This document shows, in pieces, positions 45,142 to 53,029 of a stretch of 64,000 nucleotides of DNA. The stretch comes from JBARDN01 sp963755705 (lineage in GTDB: Bacteria; Desulfobacterota; Binatia; Binatales; Binataceae): positions 62,001 through 126,000 of the forward strand of contig CAVWKW010000001.1 in assembly GCA_963755705.1 (NCBI GenBank), in the 5' to 3' direction. How positions within the stretch are numbered: the stretch's first letter is position 1; each line of letters opens with the position of its first letter. The notes below the pieces were generated by a model. It searched no databases, was not told where the DNA came from, and saw only the letters and a list, made by a program, of their open reading frames with translations. The position numbers and the translations under genes are program-made.

Positions 45142-45846
45142 ATGTCTTTGGACGCAGCACTCTCGGATCATGAAATAGACGAACTCGACGCCTTTCTGCT
45201 CTCGGATGCGACGCCTGACGACTGCATGGACATCGTGACCCTGGACGGGTTTCTGACCGCGTTGGTGATTGGGACCGGTCTGGTGCCGCCAAGTGTCTGG
45301 CTGCCTCTTGTCTGGGGCGGGAGCGCGGAGCCGACATTCAAATCGTCGGCGCAAGCGCAAGGCGTGTTCACGCTGATGATGCGCCGGTTCGAGGCGATAA
45401 GCGGCGCGTTGGCGCTTGACCCGCCTGAGTTTGAGCCGATCCTTCAGATGCGAAGCGTGGCCGGCGCAGAGGTCTGGAGCGCCGAAGACTGGTGCTGGGG
45501 CTTCATGGCGGGAGTCCGCCTGGCGCTCAAGCACTGGCAACCCTTGCTCGACGATCCCGACGGCCGCGCGCTGCTCCTGCCGATCGTCACCCTGGGCAGC
45601 GAGGAGGGTTGGAAGCTGCTGGAGGCGGACGCCGATCCTGATGCCGCTGAGCAAGCCGCGTTGGATGAGTTGGCGCTGTCGGTGGTGCCGATCAGCAGGT
45701 ATTGGCGCCGACACCGGCAGGAACTCGGGGGAGTGCTCCGCCAAGCCTCGATTCGGCCTAAATCGCAGCGCGTTGGGCGCAACGATCCCAGCCCATGCGG
45801 CAGCGGGCGCAAATACAAGCGCTGCTGCCTGAATGCCGCAGGTTGA
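45142..45846 (+). CDS. YecA/UPF0149-family protein with SEC-C zinc motif
   Basis: 234 residues. UPF0149 N-terminal domain: ALSDHEIDELDAFLLSD, CMDIVTLDGFLTALVIGTGL, and the WCWGFMAGVRLAL motif. The C-terminus is a SEC-C zinc finger, GRNDPSPCGSGRKYKRCC, as at the end of SecA, where it binds SecB and ribosomes. Role of the stand-alone family is unknown. It lies in the element between the dehydrogenase relic and the switch genes, followed by a long hairpin. Confidence 0.9.
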   Translation: MSLDAALSDHEIDELDAFLLSDATPDDCMDIVTLDGFLTALVIGTGLVPPSVWLPLVWGGSAEPTFKSSAQAQGVFTLMMRRFEAISGALALDPPEFEPILQMRSVAGAEVWSAEDWCWGFMAGVRLALKHWQPLLDDPDGRALLLPIVTLGSEEGWKLLEADADPDAAEQAALDELALSVVPISRYWRRHRQELGGVLRQASIRPKSQRVGRNDPSPCGSGRKYKRCCLNAAG

Positions 45847-45855
45847 GAGTCAACA

Positions 45856-45905
45856 CTTTTCGCCCGCCGGCCTCTCGCGATGACTGGAGGCTGGCGGGCG
45901 AAAAG
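45856..45905. repeat. 19-bp inverted repeat after the SEC-C gene
   Basis: CTTTTCGCCCGCCGGCCTC (45856-45874), a 12-base loop, then its complement at 45887-45905 with a single G-T wobble. It starts 9 bases after the stop codon. There is no T-run, so it is not a textbook terminator, but it would form a very stable stem on either strand. GC-rich smaller hairpins follow to 46020. Confidence 0.75.
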
Positions 45906-46054
45906 CTGGGATGGGGGCGGGGAGTGGGCGGATAAGAATCCATATCGCGCCACCGCGGCGCCGTGCGGCGCGCCGGACGGGCGCTGCGCCCGGCCCAGCG
46001 TCGCGCGCCGCGGCGGCGCTACCGCTTTCAAACCTCTGCCCATGCTCTTTTCGG

Positions 46055-46066
46055 TTTGCATGCAGA
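46055..46066. promoter_or_regulatory. Candidate operator upstream of the XRE gene
   Basis: TTTGCATGCAGA, matching 10 of 12 bases of TCTGCATACAGA at 47144-47155 in front of the excisionase-like gene. Both are near-palindromic. They sit 48 and 27 bases before the next starts, where a switch repressor would bind. Confidence 0.4.
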
Positions 46067-46114
46067 TGTGATAACCTAGGAGGGTCGAGAACAGGAGCGG
46101 AGGCGGAGGTTATC

Positions 46115-46441
46115 GTGAATACATTCGGCGAGGTGATCGCGCAGGCACGCAAGAAGGCGGGCCTTACCCAGCGCGAGCTGGCAGCGAGAATCAAAACCGA
46201 GGAGGGCAAGCCCATATCGTTCCCGTATCTGAACGATCTGGAGCACAACCTGCGCCATCCACCCCGCGGTCACCTGCTCGAGGAGCTGGCCAAGCATCTC
46301 AAGCTCGACGCCGACGTGCTCTACTTCCTGGCCGGAAAGCTGCCGCGTGATATTGCTCCGGACAAGGCTTCCGAGGAGCAGGTGCGGGCCGCCTACCGCG
46401 CCTTCCGCAAGGAACTGAAGAGCAAGGGCGGGAAGCGATGA
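46115..46441 (+). CDS. XRE-family helix-turn-helix regulator
   Basis: 108 residues from a GTG with CGGAGG upstream. The HTH is VIAQARKKAGLTQRELAARI, then PYLNDLEHNLRHPPRGHLLE and LAKHLKLDADVLYFLAGKLP. The C-terminal basic tail is short. The stop overlaps the start of an ImmA peptidase gene (ATGA), the classic ICE/phage pair in which the peptidase cleaves the repressor after DNA damage to release excision. It probably represses the integrase/excisionase promoter. Confidence 0.9.
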   Translation: MNTFGEVIAQARKKAGLTQRELAARIKTEEGKPISFPYLNDLEHNLRHPPRGHLLEELAKHLKLDADVLYFLAGKLPRDIAPDKASEEQVRAAYRAFRKELKSKGGKR

Positions 46442-47085
46442 ACTGGCGTCGCGACAGCAGCGGGCGGTTTGCCCGGCGCCCTTACTACGAGCAGAACGAG
46501 CTCGACTCGGGAGCCGAGCAGCTAATGGCGCAACACCTGATGCGCCTCTATGGACAAGTGCTGACGCCGGTACCGACCGGAGCCATCGTCAAGCTCATCG
46601 AACGCGACGCCGACGATCTCGACAACTACGCGGATCTGACTGCGGAAGGCGAAGGGGTGGAAGGGGTGACCTACTTTTTCCGGGGCGGTAAGCCGCGCGT
46701 GCGCATCACGAAAGAGCTAAGCGAGCAACGCCATCGGGCGCATCGGCTGCGAATGACTCTGGCGCACGAATATGGCCACGTTTGGCTTCATTCGGGGCTC
46801 TGGCAAGAGACGACGGAGTTCGCAGTGTCTCACCGCTGCCGACGGGAACAGATCGAGGCGAAAAGTCTGGTTGACTGGATGGAGTGGCAGGCCGGTTACG
46901 CCGCCGCCGCGCTGCTGATGCCGGAGAGCCGGCTTTCTCTGGTGGCACGCGCGTGTTGCGGAGAGGATCGGCCGGCGCCGGATTCCGGGCAGGCGGCCAG
47001 CTTGATCCAGCGCGTGAGCGAGGCGTTCGACGTGTCGGAGGAAGCGGCGCGAGTGCGGTTGTCGCAACTGGGCCATCTATTATAG
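46438..47085 (+). CDS. ImmA/IrrE-family metallopeptidase
   Basis: 215 residues. The zinc motif HEYGHVWLH (HExxH) follows RHRAHRLRMTLA, as in ImmA and IrrE. The third ligand is likely in the ensuing EWQAGYAAAALLMPESRL helix, which carries the family E-x-x-A-x-x-x-A-x-x-L-L-M-P pattern. It overlaps the XRE gene by four bases. Expected function is cleavage of the XRE repressor. The C-terminal part, SEAFDVSEEAARVRLSQLG, is the usual ImmA ending. Confidence 0.92.
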   Translation: MNWRRDSSGRFARRPYYEQNELDSGAEQLMAQHLMRLYGQVLTPVPTGAIVKLIERDADDLDNYADLTAEGEGVEGVTYFFRGGKPRVRITKELSEQRHRAHRLRMTLAHEYGHVWLHSGLWQETTEFAVSHRCRREQIEAKSLVDWMEWQAGYAAAALLMPESRLSLVARACCGEDRPAPDSGQAASLIQRVSEAFDVSEEAARVRLSQLGHLL

Positions 47086-47143
47086 GCGCGTTGCCGGGGC
47101 GATGATTTTTTGGGTCTTGCATTTGGCCGCGTTTGCTACTATA

Positions 47144-47155
47144 TCTGCATACAGA
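47144..47155. promoter_or_regulatory. Candidate operator upstream of the excisionase-like gene
   Basis: TCTGCATACAGA, a near-perfect palindrome 27 bases before the ATG at 47182; its relative lies upstream of the XRE gene (46055-46066). Together they suggest one regulator controlling both transcripts. Confidence 0.4.
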
Positions 47156-47181
47156 CTGATTTGCACAAGGCTGATTCGATC

Positions 47182-47544
47182 ATGGATGCCATCGCCCCCG
47201 CCCTTCTCTCCCGTCTCGAGAACGCACTCGGAGAACTAAGCAACACCGTAGCGCAGCTCCGCGCCGCCTCAACCTCAGACTCGCGCCTGTCCGAGCAGTG
47301 GCCGCGCGAGTATCTGTCGGTCAAACAACTGGCTGCACTGATCCCATACTCGGAGCAGACCATCCGCAATCTGATAAGCGCGGGTGAGTTTCAGGAAGGC
47401 GCGCAGTACTACAAGCGCCGCGCCCGCGTTGTGTTCCGCTGGTCACAGGTTGAGCGCTGGCTGAGCGAGCGCCACCACGACACTAATGCGGGCGAAGAGC
47501 CCTTCTATCCGGTGCATCATGCCCGTACGCGAAAAGAACGGTAA
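47182..47544 (+). CDS. Excisionase-like helix-turn-helix protein
   Basis: 120 residues from the ATG at 47182. The central motif, YLSVKQLAALIPYSEQTIRN, then LISAGEFQEGAQYYKRRARV and FRWSQVERWLSE, is the MerR/AlpA-type winged helix found in recombination directionality factors. A coiled N-terminus (LLSRLENALGELSNTVAQLR) may dimerise. The last 26 bases overlap the integrase gene, so the two are coupled. Excision factor or integrase regulator. Confidence 0.8.
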   Translation: MDAIAPALLSRLENALGELSNTVAQLRAASTSDSRLSEQWPREYLSVKQLAALIPYSEQTIRNLISAGEFQEGAQYYKRRARVVFRWSQVERWLSERHHDTNAGEEPFYPVHHARTRKER

Positions 47545-48865
47545 GCTATTTTTCGACTTCCACTGGCGCGGCATCCGCTGCAAAGAGTACACCGGGCTGC
47601 CTGATACTGGCGAGCACCGCCAGCGCTGCGAACAGAAGATGCGCGTCGTCGATCGCGAGATCCGGCGCGGCGCTTTCGACTACCGCCAGCACTTTCCACG
47701 CGGAAGCCGACTGCATCTGTTTCACCCGGAGTTGCGAGAACGGGACGGCTCTGCGACGACCTTTGCTGACTACATCGCCCAATGGCACCGCCAACGCTCC
47801 CCGATTCTTAGCGACGGCCGCGTGGTGCGGGACGCCGATCTGCATCCCTCGACCTGGATTCATGATGGGAGCGTAATCCGGACGCGGATAGTTCCCGCCT
47901 TGGGGGCGTTGCGGCTGTGCGAAATCACTCCGGCGCACTGCAACGCGCTGAGGCGCTCGATCATCGACGAGGGCCGCAGCGGCAAGACCGCGGGTAATAG
48001 CATGGGCCTCCTGCACAAGGCGCTGGCTGACGCGGTTGATGAAGGACTAATCGAGCGCAACCCTGTGCTGCGCGCGACCAGCCGCAAGGTACAGCGCAGT
48101 CGGCGCAATCAGCGGCTTACGGCGAGCCCTCTCAGACCTGACGAAGTGGTGCGATTCCTTGAAAAGGTTCCCGACTGGTACCGCGACTTCTACCTAATCT
48201 GGTTTCACACCGGATGGCGTTCTTCGGAGATCGTAGCGCTGCGTTTCGGCTGGCTCGATTTCCGCCGCCAGATGGTTACGCTCAAGCGTGGTCGCATGCC
48301 CCGCTTTGGCGGTCTCGAGGCGGAGCCCAAGACCGGGCCGCGCGAAGTGGATTGCACTTATGCTCCTGAGATCTTCGCCGCGTTCTCGCGGCTCCGGGAT
48401 CGCGCCGTTGCCGTAGGTCCCGAAGATTTCGTGTTCACGGGTCAGACCGGAGATGCTCTATCGCAGGAGTGGCTCAATCAGCAAATCTGGACCGCGACTC
48501 TCAAGCTCGCCAGCATTACACACCGCGGACAGTACTCGATCCGCGACACCTTCATTACCCTGGCGCTTTCGTCAGGCGAGGATCCCGGCTGGGTTGCTCA
48601 GGTGTGTGGAACTTCAGAGGAGATGATTTTTCGGCACTATAGACACTGGATTCCGGGATTGAGGCCGGGTGCGGGCGAGAAGCTCGGCGCAATTCTCCGA
48701 TCTCTTCCACTCCCTAACCTCGAAAAACTGTCCCTCAAACCGTCCCCGGAAAAGCCACAAATCGGAATTGACTTTGAAGTGCCTGCGAAAAGTCTGGCGG
48801 AGAGGGGGGGATTCGAACCCCCGAAACCCTTTCGAGTTTACACGCGTTCCAGGCGTGCGCCTTAA
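47519..48865 (+). CDS. Tyrosine recombinase (integrase) of the tRNA-Ser element
   Basis: 448 residues from the ATG at 47519. The N-terminal Arm-binding domain is of DUF3596 type (KNGKLFFDFHWRGIRCKEYT). Catalytic box: Arg in FHTGWRSSEIVALR, the Lys region in VTLKRGRM, second Arg in SIRDTFITLAL (Asp in place of the usual His), and the nucleophile in FRHYRHW. The coding frame runs into the attachment site and tRNA, so the last 23 codons (AERGGFEPPKP and on) are tRNA sequence and would change on excision. Confidence 0.9.
   Translation: MPVREKNGKLFFDFHWRGIRCKEYTGLPDTGEHRQRCEQKMRVVDREIRRGAFDYRQHFPRGSRLHLFHPELRERDGSATTFADYIAQWHRQRSPILSDGRVVRDADLHPSTWIHDGSVIRTRIVPALGALRLCEITPAHCNALRRSIIDEGRSGKTAGNSMGLLHKALADAVDEGLIERNPVLRATSRKVQRSRRNQRLTASPLRPDEVVRFLEKVPDWYRDFYLIWFHTGWRSSEIVALRFGWLDFRRQMVTLKRGRMPRFGGLEAEPKTGPREVDCTYAPEIFAAFSRLRDRAVAVGPEDFVFTGQTGDALSQEWLNQQIWTATLKLASITHRGQYSIRDTFITLALSSGEDPGWVAQVCGTSEEMIFRHYRHWIPGLRPGAGEKLGAILRSLPLPNLEKLSLKPSPEKPQIGIDFEVPAKSLAERGGFEPPKPFRVYTRSRRAP
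48795..48817. repeat. Right attachment site within tRNA-Ser
   Basis: The 23-bp sequence covering CCA, discriminator, acceptor 3' strand, T-stem 3' strand and T-loop of the tRNA-Ser gene, identical to 40181-40203. It is also the end of the integrase coding frame. Confidence 0.85.
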
Positions 48866-48886
48866 ACCGGGCTCGGCCACCTCTCC
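48795..48886 (-). tRNA. tRNA-Ser (anticodon GGA)
   Basis: Minus strand. Acceptor GGAGAGG pairs with CCTCTCC, the discriminator is G and CCA is encoded. The D-arm begins TGGCCGAGCCCGG. The anticodon stem-loop is CACGC-CTGGAAC-GCGTG, giving anticodon GGA. A long variable arm (around CTCGAAAGGG) marks a class II serine tRNA. The T-arm is GGGGG-TTCGAAT-CCCCC. It reads UCC and UCU codons and is the integration target of the adjacent element. Confidence 0.95.
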
Positions 48887-49050
48887 GCTGGAAACCGCGA
48901 TTATGCCATCGCAGCGAAGCTCCGCGCCACATCCTTGCGACGCGGCATCGCGCGCGTGGCTTCGATTGGCTTGATTGTTCGCGCCGCGCCACAGTATAGG
49001 GTCGATCAGGAGCGAGCCCTCACGCCGCTTACCATCAGGAGTACACAGCG

Positions 49051-50052
49051 ATGCTAGAAACCCCGATTTGCGATTATTTTGGAATCAAGTACCCGATCCT
49101 GCTGGCCGGGATGGGCGGCGTGGCGATGCACAAGCTGGTCGCGGCGGTGTCCAACGCCGGAGGCCTGGGCGTGATCGGAGCGGCGTCGCTTACGCCCGAC
49201 GAAATGCGCACCGAAATCCGCAAGACTCGCGAGCTTACCGACAAGCCGTTCGCCGTCAACCTGCTCGCGCCAATTCCCGACATGATGCGGCCGCATATGC
49301 CGGTCCTGATCGAAGAGAAGGTCCGCATTTTCGTGGCCGGCTTGGCGGTGCCGACCGAGTTTATCCAGGCGATGCACGAGCATGGGATGAAGGTCGTCGC
49401 GATGTGCGGCAAAGTGCATCACGGTGAGAAAGCGCAGGCCGCCGGCGTCGATGTAGTCGTTGCGCAGGGCACCGAAGCGGGCGGGCATACGGGAGAGATC
49501 GGGATGCTGTCGCTGGTGCCGCAGATGATCGACGCGATCAAGCTGCCGGTGCTTGCGGCAGGAGGAATTGCCGACGGGCGCCAGATCGCGGCCGCATTGA
49601 CGCTGGGCGCGCAGGGCGTGGTGATCGGCACGCGCTTTATCGCAACTCCTGAGGCGCAGGCCGCCGACGTTTATCGGCAGGCGATCCTGAACGCGCACGA
49701 GGACACCACGATCCGCACGCGGTGCTATACCGGCAAGCCCTGCCGCGTGATTCGCACTTCGTACGCGCTCGAATGGGAGCGCGATCCCTCGAAGATCAAG
49801 CCGTTTCCCGAACAATCGATGATCTCGCAGCGCAACGGCGTGATGAACTACACCGGAACCCGCCGCGGCGAGGCCGATCCCGACCGCACCTTCATGCCGA
49901 CCGGCCAGGGCGCCGGATTGATCAAAGAGATCAAGCCTGCGGCAGAGGTTTTCGCCGACCTGGTGCGCGAGACCGAGGCGGCGTTCAAGACCGCCGCCGC
50001 GCTGATGACCGATCGCAGCGCGCGCCAGCATTCCGCCGCGCCTCCGCGCTGA
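49051..50052 (+). CDS. Nitronate monooxygenase family flavoprotein
   Basis: 333 residues, FMN TIM barrel of the 2-nitropropane dioxygenase/NMO family. Motifs: YPILLAGMGGVAMHKLVAAV, SNAGGLGVIGAASLTPDE, the substrate loop AQGTEAGGHTGEIG with the putative catalytic His, and phosphate-binding LAAGGIADGRQIAAAL and LGAQGVVIGTRFIATPEA. Class II NMOs oxidise alkyl nitronates, and FabK relatives reduce enoyl-ACP; the two cannot be separated by eye. A paralogue is at 55907-56938. Confidence 0.88.
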   Translation: MLETPICDYFGIKYPILLAGMGGVAMHKLVAAVSNAGGLGVIGAASLTPDEMRTEIRKTRELTDKPFAVNLLAPIPDMMRPHMPVLIEEKVRIFVAGLAVPTEFIQAMHEHGMKVVAMCGKVHHGEKAQAAGVDVVVAQGTEAGGHTGEIGMLSLVPQMIDAIKLPVLAAGGIADGRQIAAALTLGAQGVVIGTRFIATPEAQAADVYRQAILNAHEDTTIRTRCYTGKPCRVIRTSYALEWERDPSKIKPFPEQSMISQRNGVMNYTGTRRGEADPDRTFMPTGQGAGLIKEIKPAAEVFADLVRETEAAFKTAAALMTDRSARQHSAAPPR

Positions 50053-50159
50053 GCAGACGGCTGACGAGGCAAGAGGGTAGCGCCGGAAGCTTCCTTGACT
50101 GCGCGATCCGCCGTCCTTATGTTCTGGTTAGCAACGCTTCGGCGAGGAGAGTGGTTTCA

Positions 50160-50495
50160 ATGTCCAGCGACAAGATTGTTCATGTTACCGACGGTAATTT
50201 CGAGCAGGAAGTCCTCAAATCCTCGACTCCCGTGCTGATAGATTTCTGGGCGCCATGGTGCGGGCCCTGCAAGGCGATTGCTCCGATAGTTGATGAACTT
50301 GCTGCCCAATACGAAGGCCGCCTGAAGGTCGTCAAGATGAATGTCGACGACAATCAGGACGTTCCGGCGCGTTATGGTATCCGCGGAATCCCCAACCTCA
50401 TCATTATCAAGGACGGCCAGGTGAAGGAGCAGATCGTCGGCGCGGTTCCACGCGCGCACCTGGTCAAAGCCGTCGATCACGCGCTTGAAGCCTAA
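50160..50495 (+). CDS. trxA: Thioredoxin
   Basis: 111 residues from the ATG at 50160 with GAGGAG upstream. Canonical: VTDGNFEQEVLKSSTPVLID, active site FWAPWCGPCKAIAPIV, LKVVKMNVDDNQDVPARYGI, and cis-Pro loop GIPNLIIIKDGQ. Cytosolic disulfide reductase. It is transcribed alone or with the upstream NMO gene (107 bp gap) and ends at a strong hairpin terminator. Confidence 0.95.
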   Translation: MSSDKIVHVTDGNFEQEVLKSSTPVLIDFWAPWCGPCKAIAPIVDELAAQYEGRLKVVKMNVDDNQDVPARYGIRGIPNLIIIKDGQVKEQIVGAVPRAHLVKAVDHALEA

Positions 50496-50548
50496 AGAGT
50501 CGTGAAACGTGACGCGTGGATGAGGGTGCTGCGCACGCCGCCAATTGT

Positions 50549-51136
50549 CTATCTGGAAGAAGATGGTGACGCCGCGGGACTTGCTCCCGTGTGCGTCACG
50601 GTTTTTTCGGCCTCTGCAATCCAGTAGCGCATCAAATTCTCGCGATTGTTCTCGTAAGCCTGCCGCGCCTGCTCCGGTATGTAGCGCACCAGCGTGTCGT
50701 TGTACTCGACCAGCATCGGCGCCAGCTTCGAATCGCGTAGAATCGAAGCGTCGGGCGGCAGTACCGCCGCCATCAGGATCACTACTATCCCCATCACGAC
50801 GCTGATCAGCGCGGCGCCCAGCAGGCTGCCCGCAAGCCGGTCGGCCCAACTCAGGTGCACCACCTGGATCAACCGAATTGCGGTCGTGCCCACCAGTTCG
50901 ATGGCCGAAAAAATTATCAGGAATACGATCACATATCCGATGATCGAGGCGGCCGTCGCCCCCGTCCCGAACTCGTGTTGCGCGATCTCGCCGGCGCGCG
51001 CGTAATAGGCCGACGCGATGAATACCGCGGCGAGCAGCGCCACCGCCGAGGTGATCATTCGCAGCAAGCCCTGGCGCAGACCGTAAATCGCCCCTGCCAC
51101 CACCACTCCGATCACCACAAAGTCGAATGCGTTCAT
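50549..51136 (-). CDS. cvpA: CvpA-family inner-membrane protein
   Basis: 195 residues. Four helices, starting FDFVVIGVVVAGAIYGLRQG, with the CvpA pattern G-x-x-x-G-x-x-R and then ITSAVALLAAVFIASAYYAR, IIGYVIVFLIIFSAIELVGT and LAGSLLGAALISVVMGIVVI. Family members are required for colicin V production, envelope homeostasis and bile resistance in enterobacteria. The Ser/Ala-rich C-terminus overlaps the thioredoxin terminator on the other strand. Confidence 0.88.
   Translation of the reverse strand: MNAFDFVVIGVVVAGAIYGLRQGLLRMITSAVALLAAVFIASAYYARAGEIAQHEFGTGATAASIIGYVIVFLIIFSAIELVGTTAIRLIQVVHLSWADRLAGSLLGAALISVVMGIVVILMAAVLPPDASILRDSKLAPMLVEYNDTLVRYIPEQARQAYENNRENLMRYWIAEAEKTVTHTGASPAASPSSSR
50566..50604 (+). 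terminator. Rho-independent terminator after thioredoxin
   Basis: GTGACGC pairs with GCGTCAC (7 bp), a small internal loop follows, then CGGGA pairs with TCCCG around the loop CTTGC. The stem is followed by GG and six T's (to 50604). It acts on the plus-strand thioredoxin transcript and lies inside the 3' end of the antisense cvpA gene. Confidence 0.8.
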
Positions 51137-51227
51137 CGGTGTTGCGATGAGGCTACCTGAAGGCCGTGCCGGTTGCGACGCGCTGGCGCTGCTCCGCGAC
51201 GCGCCCTGATGTGCTTAAATGGGGCGC

Positions 51228-52526
51228 ATGTCGTGGGTCTATATCGAGGATCTTCCGCGTCACGTGGGCGAAGAAGTCACGCTGCGCGGATGGCTCTACA
51301 ACAAGCGCTCGAGCGGCAAAATCCATTTCCTATTGGTGCGCGACGGGACCGGGCTATGCCAGTGCGTCGCGTCGAAGGGCGACCTTGGCGATGAGGCATT
51401 CGCCGCCGCCGATCACATGGGGCAGGAAACCTCGCTCGAAGTGACCGGCACGGTGCGTGAGGACAAGCGCGCGCCGGGAGGCTTCGAGCTGACCGTCGCG
51501 AGTGTGAAGCAAATCGCGCCCTCGGCAGATTATCCGATCACGCCCAAGGAGCACGGCGTCGCGTTTCTGCTCGACAAGCGCCATCTTTGGGTTCGTTCGT
51601 CGCGGCAGCATGCGATTTTGCGCATCCGCAGCGAGGTCGCGCAGGCGTGCCGCGATTTCTTCGCCGAGCGTGGCTTCGTTCTGTTCGACGCGCCGATCTT
51701 GACTCCGACTTCCTGCGAGGGCACGACCAATCTTTTCGAGCTCGATTACTTTGAAGATCGCAAAGCGTACCTGACCCAGAGCGGACAGCTCTATGCCGAA
51801 GCCGGCGCGCTCGCGCTGGGCAAGGTGTACTGCTTCGGCCCCACTTTTCGCGCGGAGAAATCGAAGACCCGGCGGCATCTGACGGAATTTTGGATGGTCG
51901 AGCCGGAGGCCGCGTATTTCAACCTCGACGACGACATGGCGCTGGCCGAGGACTTCGTTTCGTACATCGTTCGCCGCGTGCTCGAGCGTCGCGCGCCGGA
52001 GCTCAAGACGCTCGAGCGCGACGTCTCGAAGCTCGAAGCCTCGACGAAAACTCCTTATCCGCGAATCACGTACGACGAGGCGATCGAGCGCTTGAAAGCC
52101 AAGGGCGCGAGCGTCAACTGGGGCGACGATTTTGGCGGCGACGAGGAGACGATGCTCTCGAGCGAGTTCGATCGCCCGGTGATGGTGCATCGCTACCCGA
52201 CTGCCTGTAAAGCGTTCTACATGAAGCAGGATCCCGGCCGGCCGGAAGTCGCGCTATGCGTTGATATGCTTGCGCCCGAGGGCCACGGCGAGATTATCGG
52301 CGGCGGACAGCGCGAGGACGATTTCGATACACTCAAGGCCAAGATTATCGCGCACGAATTGCCGCTCGAACCGTTTGAATGGTACCTCGACTTACGCCGC
52401 TACGGCTCAGTGCCGCACGCGGGCTTCGGTATGGGAATCGAGCGGATGACAGGGTGGCTCTGCGGTATCCACCACATCCGCGAATGCATCCCGTTCCCCC
52501 GAATGATGGAACGCCTAGAGCCGTAG
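51228..52526 (+). CDS. asnS: Asparaginyl-tRNA synthetase
   Basis: 432 residues from the ATG at 51228 (MSWVYIED); an ATG three codons earlier is possible. The N-terminal OB-fold binds the anticodon (VGEEVTLRGWLYNKRSSGKI, HFLLVRDGTGLCQCV). Class II motifs: motif 2 in CFGPTFRAEKSKTRRHLTEFWMVEPE and motif 3 in HAGFGMGIERMTGWLCG. The FRAEKSKTRRHLTEF sequence, together with the GGGQRED region, fits AsnRS rather than AspRS. Essential housekeeping gene. Confidence 0.92.
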   Translation: MSWVYIEDLPRHVGEEVTLRGWLYNKRSSGKIHFLLVRDGTGLCQCVASKGDLGDEAFAAADHMGQETSLEVTGTVREDKRAPGGFELTVASVKQIAPSADYPITPKEHGVAFLLDKRHLWVRSSRQHAILRIRSEVAQACRDFFAERGFVLFDAPILTPTSCEGTTNLFELDYFEDRKAYLTQSGQLYAEAGALALGKVYCFGPTFRAEKSKTRRHLTEFWMVEPEAAYFNLDDDMALAEDFVSYIVRRVLERRAPELKTLERDVSKLEASTKTPYPRITYDEAIERLKAKGASVNWGDDFGGDEETMLSSEFDRPVMVHRYPTACKAFYMKQDPGRPEVALCVDMLAPEGHGEIIGGGQREDDFDTLKAKIIAHELPLEPFEWYLDLRRYGSVPHAGFGMGIERMTGWLCGIHHIRECIPFPRMMERLEP

Positions 52527-52580
52527 GGCTGGATCGCGCAGGATACCGCCCGAAATAGCTCCGGAGTATGAGATAGGTTT

Positions 52581-52802
52581 GTGGAATTCACCGCTGTTTT
52601 TCGCGAGGTGCCCGAAGGAGGCGATATCGCGTTCGTCGAGGAGCTTCCCGGTGCGAACACTCAGGCCGCGACGCTCGATCTCGCACGGCAGAATCTGAAA
52701 GAGGCGGTCACCCTTGTGCTCGACGCTAACCGCACTCTGGCCGAGGAGTCGCTCAAAGGCGTGAAGGTGATAAGGGAGTCTCTTCTGATTGAAGGGCGAT
52801 GA
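52581..52802 (+). CDS. hicB: HicB-family antitoxin
   Basis: 73 residues from a GTG: EFTAVFREVPEGGDIAFVEE, LPGANTQAATLDLARQNLKE, AVTLVLDANRTLAEES. Standard short HicB with the beta-alpha-beta partial RNase H-like fold and no DNA-binding domain. Intact, unlike the copy at 3752. The stop overlaps the hicA start by ATGA. It begins 54 bp after asnS. Confidence 0.85.
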   Translation: MEFTAVFREVPEGGDIAFVEELPGANTQAATLDLARQNLKEAVTLVLDANRTLAEESLKGVKVIRESLLIEGR

Positions 52803-52986
52803 AGCGCCGCGACCTGCTGCGTCATCTCGAGCGTCATGGCTGTGTCTCTTGCGCGAGGGCGGCAATCACATAGTCTTCGTCAATCGCGTTCGCGGCAAAT
52901 CTTCGACGATTCCCCGCCATCGCGACATCAACAATTTTCTTGCCCGCAAGATTTGCCGTGACTTGGAAGTGAGGGAACCTGCGTAA
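52799..52986 (+). pseudogene. hicA: HicA-family toxin, frameshifted
   Basis: Frame 1 from the ATG reads KRRDLLRHLERHGCV, the HicA start. At about 52842-52850 the expected continuation moves one frame: LREGGNHIVFVNRVRGKSST, IPRHRDINNFLARKICRDLE, ending at 52986. The catalytic His lies in GGNH, in the second frame. Total length is 188 bases, one short of 63 codons, so one base is missing. Without correction translation ends after 24 residues. A longer second-frame start at a TTG (52789) would give an unrelated N-terminus. Confidence 0.8.
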
Positions 52987-53029
52987 TCCCGGTCGTCGCC
53001 CTTTCCTATCGTCTATCGGTGCGTGTTCC

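Larger units (their letters stand above)
40181..48817. mobile_element. Integrative element in tRNA-Ser(GGA), about 8.6 kb
   Basis: Bounded by identical 23-bp repeats (40181-40203 and 48795-48817) equal to the T-loop-to-CCA segment of tRNA-Ser. The intact tRNA lies at the right end. Immediately inside it are, in order leftward, a tyrosine integrase, an excisionase-like gene, and an XRE/ImmA switch. Cargo: a YecA-type SEC-C protein, an SDR relic, a large Cys-rich secreted protein and a RapZ fragment. There are no structural phage genes, replication genes or conjugation genes, so it is a small integrative element or a decayed prophage. Confidence 0.85.
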
